In this document: positions 1 through 4,228 of the stretch, piece by piece
Layout: each line of letters opens with the position of its first letter
How positions within the stretch are numbered: position 1 is the first letter of the stretch
DNA from: Actinomycetota bacterium
Lineage (GTDB): Bacteria > Actinomycetota > Thermoleophilia > Gaiellales > Gaiellaceae
Assembly: GCA_013821525.1 (NCBI GenBank)
Contig: JACDGR010000220.1
Span: 1-6,112, forward strand
DNA: 6,112 nucleotides
Direction of reading: 5' to 3'
Position numbers and translations under genes: made by a program
The notes under the pieces: model-generated
What the model saw: only the letters and a program-made list of their open reading frames with translations
Told to the model about the DNA's origin: nothing
Databases searched by the model: none

Positions 1-1
1 C

Positions 2-307
2 TCTCAGCTGCTCGAGACGCAGGCCCAGACGAAGGCGCAGACGGCCTACAGCAAGTACACCGCTGCGCAGCAGAGTGCCGAGGCAACGTTCAAGAAGCTC
101 GCGGGCCTGACCCCGACCGACGTGACAGTGCAGTACCAGCTCGGCCAGGCGGCAACCGCAGCCGGCGACTACAAATCGGCGATCGCCGCGTATCAGAAGT
201 TCCTGAAGCTCTCTCCGACCGATGTCGACGCGCCCCAGGTGCGGCAGCTGCTGCAGGCGGTCAAGGCCCAGGCAGGTCTCAGCGCCGCGGGTGCCTCCTC
301 TGGTTAG
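2..307 (+). CDS. TPR-repeat protein, C-terminal part (5' end outside window)
   Basis: This is the last 101 residues of a protein whose start lies left of the window; the frame is open from base 2 to the TAG at 305-307. The visible part is helical. One clear tetratricopeptide repeat covers about residues 40-73, with the pattern YQLGQAATAAGDYKSAIAAY followed by a helix ending in LSP. The end of a preceding repeat (about 14-39) closes with a matching LTPTDV. The tail (about 91-101) is a low-complexity Ala/Gly/Ser stretch. TPR units are protein-protein interaction scaffolds; partner and location cannot be told from this fragment. A GTG at 122 could look like a start, but the same reading frame and helical pattern continue upstream of it. 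The STAS gene follows after 57 nt, so the two may be co-transcribed. Confident as a TPR protein, no specific function assigned. Confidence 0.8.
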   Translation, partial: SQLLETQAQTKAQTAYSKYTAAQQSAEATFKKLAGLTPTDVTVQYQLGQAATAAGDYKSAIAAYQKFLKLSPTDVDAPQVRQLLQAVKAQAGLSAAGASSG

Positions 308-364
308 ACTCACGCCGCGGTTTCCGCACGATGCAGACCCGCGCCATGCCAACCGGGGAGTGAC

Positions 365-730
365 ATGAATTTCGACATCAAGACCGAGCAGCTCTCCGAC
401 GACAGCTACGTGATCTCGCTGGCGGGGGAGGTCGATCTCTACACGGCCCCGGAGTTCAAGCAGCAGCTGCTCGAGGTAATCGGTCAGGGCGGCAAGCACG
501 TGATCGTCGACTTCAGCTCGACGACCTTCATCGACTCGACGACGCTCGGCGTGCTGGTCGGCGGCGTCAAGCGGCTTCGCACGAACGACGGGCAACTCTC
601 GCTCGTCTGCAGCGACCGCAACATCACGAAGATCTTCGAGATCACGGGGCTCGACCGCGTCTTTGCGATCTACGGCACCCGCGACGAGGCCGTGTCCAAG
701 CTCGACAGCGCCACTCAACCCTCCTCGTAG
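365..730 (+). CDS. STAS-domain anti-sigma factor antagonist (SpoIIAA/RsbV-like)
   Basis: A 121-residue single-domain STAS protein, the usual length for anti-anti-sigma factors. In the family, the unphosphorylated form binds an RsbW/SpoIIAB-type anti-sigma kinase and frees the sigma factor; phosphorylation of one serine turns it off. Seen here: a first strand with ISLAGEVDLYTAPEF (about 17-31), the strand HVIVDFSS (45-52), then FIDSTTLGVLVG (55-66), where Ser58 right after Asp57 matches the phosphorylated serine of B. subtilis SpoIIAA. The C-terminal helix region FEITGLDRVF (91-100) is also typical. The ATG is preceded by GGGGAG at 355-360, slightly close to the start. No kinase, phosphatase or sigma gene is in the window, so the partner must be encoded elsewhere. 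The stop is 2 nt from the likely start of the cytochrome c gene, implying coupling. The family call is secure; the sigma factor controlled is unknown. Confidence 0.93.
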   Translation: MNFDIKTEQLSDDSYVISLAGEVDLYTAPEFKQQLLEVIGQGGKHVIVDFSSTTFIDSTTLGVLVGGVKRLRTNDGQLSLVCSDRNITKIFEITGLDRVFAIYGTRDEAVSKLDSATQPSS

Positions 731-732
731 CA

Positions 733-1446
733 CTGAACAGACCGCTGAGAAACAGAGCACTCCTCTCCCTCCTCATCGTCGTGGCGGCGCTGGGCGCAGC
801 CGGCTGCGGCGCGGTCGGCCGCGTCACGCAGGGGGACGCGAGCCACGGCAAGCAGCTCTTCCTCGACCCAAAGACGCAGTGCGCGAGCTGTCATACGTTT
901 GCCGACGCGAAGTCACAGGGTGCGGTCGGCCCGAATCTCGACGACGCGTTCTCCTCCGACAAGTCCCAGGGCTTCTCGGAGCAGACGATTCGTGACGTCG
1001 TCCGCGGCCAGATCGCCTATCCCGAGCAGCCGATGCCCGCGAATCTCGTCCGCGGACAGGATGCGAGTGACCTCGCCACCTACATCGCGAAGTGCACCGG
1101 CAATCCGAACTGTGGGGTCACCGCGTCGAAGAGCGCCCCGGCCGGCGGATCCGGCGGATCGGCTGCCGGCGGCGGGACGACGACCACCGCACAGGGCGGC
1201 GGGTCGGCAGCGCCGGACGGCAAGGCGATCTTCACATCGGCCGGCTGCAGCGGCTGCCATACGCTGAAGGACGCCGGCGCGAAGGGGAACGTCGGTCCGA
1301 ATCTCGACCAGCTGAAGCCGGCGAAGGCGAGGGTCGCACACCAGGTCGAGGTCGGCGGAGGCGCGATGCCGGCGTTCAAGGGCCAGCTCTCGGACGCCCA
1401 GATCCAGGCAGTCGCCGGGTACGTCAGCTCCGTCGCCGGCAAGTAG
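733..1446 (+). CDS. Dihaem c-type cytochrome lipoprotein
   Basis: A 237-residue exported electron-transfer protein (numbered from CTG 733) with two class I-like cytochrome c domains. Haem-binding motifs are CASCH (50-54) and CSGCH (172-176); likely axial methionines are Met101 (in QPMPANL) and Met212 (in GGAMPAFKG). The domains share GPNLD after the haem motif, so they look like a duplication. A Gly/Ser/Thr-rich linker (about 133-161) joins them, and an extra cysteine pair, Cys121/Cys127, sits before it. The N terminus is a lipoprotein signal: basic NRPLRNR, a hydrophobic core, and lipobox AAGC with Cys25 as the lipidated residue. The first ordinary start, GTG 781, would leave only eight residues before that cysteine, too few for a signal peptide, so I place the start at CTG 733, 2 nt after the STAS stop (CTG 745 is an alternative). 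It may donate electrons to the nearby oxidase; that role is inferred. The product is secure, the start less so. Confidence 0.88.
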   Translation: MNRPLRNRALLSLLIVVAALGAAGCGAVGRVTQGDASHGKQLFLDPKTQCASCHTFADAKSQGAVGPNLDDAFSSDKSQGFSEQTIRDVVRGQIAYPEQPMPANLVRGQDASDLATYIAKCTGNPNCGVTASKSAPAGGSGGSAAGGGTTTTAQGGGSAAPDGKAIFTSAGCSGCHTLKDAGAKGNVGPNLDQLKPAKARVAHQVEVGGGAMPAFKGQLSDAQIQAVAGYVSSVAGK

Positions 1447-1521
1447 ACCGCTCCGCTCGCACCAAGCCTAGAGGCTCGATGCGCATTGCGCGCACGCGTG
1501 GATGGTGGCTCCGGCACGGCC

Positions 1522-1568
1522 CTGGTCGGGCTAGAACGTAGACACCGCTGTGCCCAGCGCCCGACCAG
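1522..1568. terminator. Possible bidirectional terminator hairpin between convergent genes
   Basis: A perfect 10-bp inverted repeat: CTGGTCGGGC at 1522-1531 and its reverse complement GCCCGACCAG at 1559-1568, separated by a 27-nt loop. It lies in the 177-nt gap between the convergent cytochrome c and acetyltransferase genes, where a shared terminator is expected. No T-run follows on either strand and the loop is long, so it is not a classic intrinsic terminator, although terminators of high-GC actinobacteria often lack a U tract. The rest of the gap shows no gene, tRNA or clear promoter. Confidence 0.3.
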
Positions 1569-1623
1569 AACGACCTGCTTGGCCTGAGCCATCCCCACAC
1601 GCACCCGAAATGCACACCAAGCC

Positions 1624-2118
1624 TCAGATCCGGCGGCCGAGCACGAGGTACGGCGGATAGCCGGTGCCGAAATCGACGCTCGCCAGCTCGCCCCACCCGT
1701 TCTTCGCGTAGAACCCGCGCGCCTTCCGCGAGCCGGTCTGCGTCGACAGGAGCACCCGGTCGTGCGGCTGCCGGGTCAAGAGCTGGGCGAGCAGCGCGCT
1801 CCCGACGCCACGCCGCTGCCAGGCTGGCCGGACGTGCAGCTCGACGATCTCGTAGTGCGGAGGATCGAGCCACTCGGCCCGCTGTGCGGCGGTCAGCGAG
1901 CGAGCGACATTCTCGGTCCACCATTGGCCGTGCTCGCCGGTGTAGCCGTACGCGAACCCGCAGATCTCGCCGGCCTCGCGCGCCACGAGGAAGATGAAGT
2001 CCGCGCGCCCGGCATGGAGCGGCAGCCGGTGCTGCGCCCAGTCCTCGGACAACGCACCGGCACCGAGGGCCGAGCGATACACCTCCCGGAGCGTCGAGCT
2101 CAGCGGGAGCGGATCCAC
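1624..2118 (-). CDS. GNAT-family N-acetyltransferase
   Basis: A 164-residue protein with the Gcn5-related acetyltransferase fold, which moves an acetyl group from acetyl-CoA to an amine. Motif A is clear: strand IVELHVRP (91-98) followed by QRRGVGSALL (101-110), the Q/RxxGxG/A pyrophosphate-binding loop and its helix. Motif B matches ARGFYAKNGW (133-142), and the central GEICGFAYGY (50-59) is the typical strand before it. The substrate cannot be read from the sequence; this type is usually annotated only to family level. It is the last gene of the cox-Usp operon, 11 nt after the preceding stop. The GTG start has GAGGAG directly abutting it, with no spacer. The same frame continues upstream as LTVEEVD, which looks like a GNAT first strand, back to a CTG at 2133 that overlaps the previous stop as CTGA. 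That CTG may be the true start. The family is secure, the start is not. Confidence 0.88.
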   Translation of the reverse strand: MDPLPLSSTLREVYRSALGAGALSEDWAQHRLPLHAGRADFIFLVAREAGEICGFAYGYTGEHGQWWTENVARSLTAAQRAEWLDPPHYEIVELHVRPAWQRRGVGSALLAQLLTRQPHDRVLLSTQTGSRKARGFYAKNGWGELASVDFGTGYPPYLVLGRRI

Positions 2119-2129
2119 CTCCTCGACCG

Positions 2130-2771
2130 TCAGCGTCGCAGCGCTGGGTCGAGATCGACGACGACGTGCGTGAGCGGGACTGCAAAGCGCTCGCGTGCCC
2201 GCTCGACGACGCCGCGCTCCAACCAGTGGGAGCGGCCCACGGGATGCGTCGAGATGATCACCTCGTCGGGGCGAAACGTGCGCAGCGCATCCTCGATTGC
2301 CTGGATCGGGTCGCCGTCGCCGATCTCGCCTCGGGCGTCGATGACGGCCTCGCGCATCGACGCGAGGCTCGCGTCGAGACGCCGCTTCGCCTCTGACCGC
2401 GCGGCGTCCTCATCGGAGACCCAATGGCGCAGCGGCGAGTTCAGCGCCGGACAGACGACGAGCACGCGCGCTTGCGCGGTGCCGGCACGGCCCGAGAGCT
2501 CGCCCAGCAACTCACGCCCACCGACCGTCTCGTTCGCGACGACGAGGATGCGATGCTCGACGGCGGGGCTCAGCTCGGCAGCCTGGCGCGCTCCCGGCTC
2601 CTCCCGGCCCCGGCCGAGCACCCAGACGATGCCTGCCGCTGTCAACAGGACGAAGACTGCAACTCCGGCCCAGACGTGGATCGCGGCCGCGGCGACGATC
2701 AGGGCGAAGTAGCCGATCGTCAGCCAGACGAACCGGAACGCATCAGCCTCGCTGCGGACTGGGTTCCGCAT
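2130..2771 (-). CDS. Membrane-anchored Usp/HUP-like protein
   Basis: A 213-residue protein with an N-terminal hairpin of two hydrophobic segments (about 14-32 and 33-53) followed by one universal-stress-like alpha/beta domain (about 73-207). The domain opens with strand ILVVANET (75-82), contains a second strand VLVVCPA (103-109), a long charged helix (about 119-142), GEIGDGDPIQAIEDAL (148-163), and DEVIISTH (169-176) followed by GRSHWLERGVV (179-189) and the last strand THVVVD (201-206). The positive-charged tail after the second segment (GRGREE) suggests a cytoplasmic domain. The same layout occurs twice in the protein encoded two genes upstream. Classical Usp proteins bind ATP through a G-2x-G-9x-G(S/T) loop, which is not intact here. 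It starts with ATG 15 nt after the subunit III stop, with no strong ribosome site, so translation is probably coupled. Role unknown; context suggests a link with the oxidase. Confidence 0.8.
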   Translation of the reverse strand: MRNPVRSEADAFRFVWLTIGYFALIVAAAAIHVWAGVAVFVLLTAAGIVWVLGRGREEPGARQAAELSPAVEHRILVVANETVGGRELLGELSGRAGTAQARVLVVCPALNSPLRHWVSDEDAARSEAKRRLDASLASMREAVIDARGEIGDGDPIQAIEDALRTFRPDEVIISTHPVGRSHWLERGVVERARERFAVPLTHVVVDLDPALRR

Positions 2772-2786
2772 ATCCCGGCGAAGACG

Positions 2787-3413
2787 TTAGAGGAGATAGA
2801 CGGTGACGTAAACCACGATCCACATCACGTCGACGAAGTGCCAGTAGATCCCGCCGAGCTCCACGCCGTGGTGATGCTCGGGTGAGAAGTGGCCGCGGAA
2901 GGCGCGGATCGTCATCACGAGCAGGATCATCAGTCCGATGAAGACGTGCGCGCCGTGCAGGCCGGTGAGGCCGAAGAAGGTCGCGGCGAACGACGTGTCA
3001 CCCGTGTTGAACCCGAGCCGGTGGTACTCGATCACCTGCGTGATCAGGAACGTGAAGCCGAGACAGAGGGTGAGCACGAGCCCGGCCTGGAGACCGGCGC
3101 GGTTGCCCTTCTTCACCGAGCTGTCGGCCCAGTGCATAGTCCCCGACGAGGAGACCAGGATCAACGTGTTGATCAACGCGACGAACGCAGGCCGATGGAA
3201 ACCCTCCGGCGGCCAGTGGCCGTTGACACCGTGGTTGACGACACGGTCGAAGAAGTAGACGGTGAAGAACGCGCCGAAGAGCATGATCTCCGAGGCGATG
3301 AACAGGAACATGCCGAGGACGGCCGGCGCGACCCGTGAGCTGTAGTGGATCGGCGGCGGGCCGTGATGGTGGTCGTCCGCGATGTGGTCGTGGGAGTCGG
3401 CGAACGCGTTCAT
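2787..3413 (-). CDS. ctaE: Cytochrome c oxidase subunit III
   Basis: A 208-residue integral membrane protein of the haem-copper oxidase subunit III family, which carries no metal but stabilises the core and its proton uptake. About five membrane segments are visible, fitting the short bacterial form. Family marks: FIASEIMLFGAFF (38-50) with the conserved Glu42, VIEYHRL (127-133), GLTGLHGAHVFIGL (148-161) and IYWHFVDVMWIVVY (189-202), which ends almost at the C terminus. The N-terminal tail before the first segment is histidine-rich (HDHIADDHHH, about 8-17). The ATG overlaps the upstream Usp-like stop as ATGA, with an AGGTGA ribosome site 5 nt upstream (complement of 3418-3423). It lies two genes downstream of subunit I, with the tandem Usp-like gene between, so both belong to one operon. 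The call is secure. Confidence 0.96.
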   Translation of the reverse strand: MNAFADSHDHIADDHHHGPPPIHYSSRVAPAVLGMFLFIASEIMLFGAFFTVYFFDRVVNHGVNGHWPPEGFHRPAFVALINTLILVSSSGTMHWADSSVKKGNRAGLQAGLVLTLCLGFTFLITQVIEYHRLGFNTGDTSFAATFFGLTGLHGAHVFIGLMILLVMTIRAFRGHFSPEHHHGVELGGIYWHFVDVMWIVVYVTVYLL

Positions 3414-4228
3414 GCCATCACCTGCTGCCGCACGGGCGAGATCACATGATCGACCGGGCGCCGCGTGTCCTTGCGTAGACGACCGACGAGGTCACGCCGA
3501 AGCCAACCGCTCTTCTCGCCCGGGAAGGTGGAGACGATGATCTCGTCGACGCGCTCGTCGTTCACGACGTGCATCGCCGCGGTGTACGCGTCGGGATGCA
3601 CGATCTGACCGTGTGCGTCGATCCCGTCGCCGCGTAGCTCGGAGAGGGCGCGCCGCAGCCGGCGGTCGGCATCGTCGTGCTGCTCGTCGTCGCCCTGCGG
3701 GAGGACGATCAGGAACGCGGCCTTGCCCTTCGCAGCGCGCTTACGCATGCGGTCGAGCAGCTCGTCGGACAGCACGGTCTGGTTCGCGACGACGAGCACG
3801 TTCGTCGCCTCCTCCGCATCTCGCTCGACGACGACGTGCTTGACCGGGAGCCCGCCGGCGGCGCGCTCGATCTCCTGCACGACGTCGCGGCGCATCCAGC
3901 CCGATCGATCGGCGCCGTGGGTCGAGACGATGATCTCGTCGACCGGTGGCTCGAGCTGGGCGAGCGCATCCTTCGCAGCCTGCACGGGGCCTGCGTCGGC
4001 GACGAAGCCCTGCGCGGTGACGCCCGCCTCGCGCAGCGACTTCAGCACCCGCTCGAGCCTTCGGCTGGAGGACGCCCGCCGGGTGTCCTCGTAAACGACA
4101 TAGCCCTGATTAGGCTCGTTGACCGGGGCGACGACGGTCACGCGGTCGTCGGTACCGACCTCTTGCCGCAGCGCATCGAGCAACGTCTGTGAGGCGGAAG
4201 TCTCGTTCGCGATCACGAGGACGTGCAT
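3410..4228 (-). CDS. Tandem Usp/HUP-like domain protein
   Basis: A 272-residue soluble protein made of two copies of a universal-stress-like domain. Copy 1 (about 2-135) runs from VLVIANET (3-10) to VDEIIVSTHG (96-105), SGWMRRDVV (109-117) and KHVVVE (130-135). Copy 2 (about 143-265) runs from NVLVVANQT (143-151) to VDEIIVSTFP (227-236), SGWLRRDLV (240-248) and DHVIS (260-264). No signal peptide or membrane segment is seen, so it is probably cytoplasmic. Where Usp proteins usually have Asp after strand 1, both copies have Asn, and the Gly-rich ATP loop is replaced by SGW[LM]RRD. The frame is open back to 4402, but that stretch lies inside subunit I and is Arg-rich shadow. The ATG at 4228 shares one base with the subunit I stop (TGATG) and has GGGGAG 6 nt before it, fixing the start. 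The stop overlaps the subunit III start (ATGA). The function is unknown. Confidence 0.85.
   Translation of the reverse strand: MHVLVIANETSASQTLLDALRQEVGTDDRVTVVAPVNEPNQGYVVYEDTRRASSSRRLERVLKSLREAGVTAQGFVADAGPVQAAKDALAQLEPPVDEIIVSTHGADRSGWMRRDVVQEIERAAGGLPVKHVVVERDAEEATNVLVVANQTVLSDELLDRMRKRAAKGKAAFLIVLPQGDDEQHDDADRRLRRALSELRGDGIDAHGQIVHPDAYTAAMHVVNDERVDEIIVSTFPGEKSGWLRRDLVGRLRKDTRRPVDHVISPVRQQVMA

Noticed and set aside
317..327. Small hairpin GCGG-TTT-CCGC after the TPR gene
   Set aside because: The stem is only 4 bp with no T-run; such short GC inverted repeats are common in this sequence.
1140..1176. GGCGGATC-like short repeats
   Set aside because: They encode the Gly/Ser linker between the two haem domains and need no other explanation.
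1479..1494. Overlapping GC palindromes (ATGCGCAT and TGCGC/GCGCA)
   Set aside because: The stems are 4-5 bp, with no T-run or recognisable operator context.
1424..2185. 253-residue minus-strand open frame covering the acetyltransferase
   Set aside because: It crosses the convergent gap and has no family motif, whereas the overlapping frame has clear GNAT motifs.
1762..2712. Long plus-strand open frame opposite the acetyltransferase and Usp-like genes
   Set aside because: Its product is Arg/Ser/Pro-rich with no recognisable domain and spans two well-supported genes on the other strand; it is a high-GC antisense shadow.
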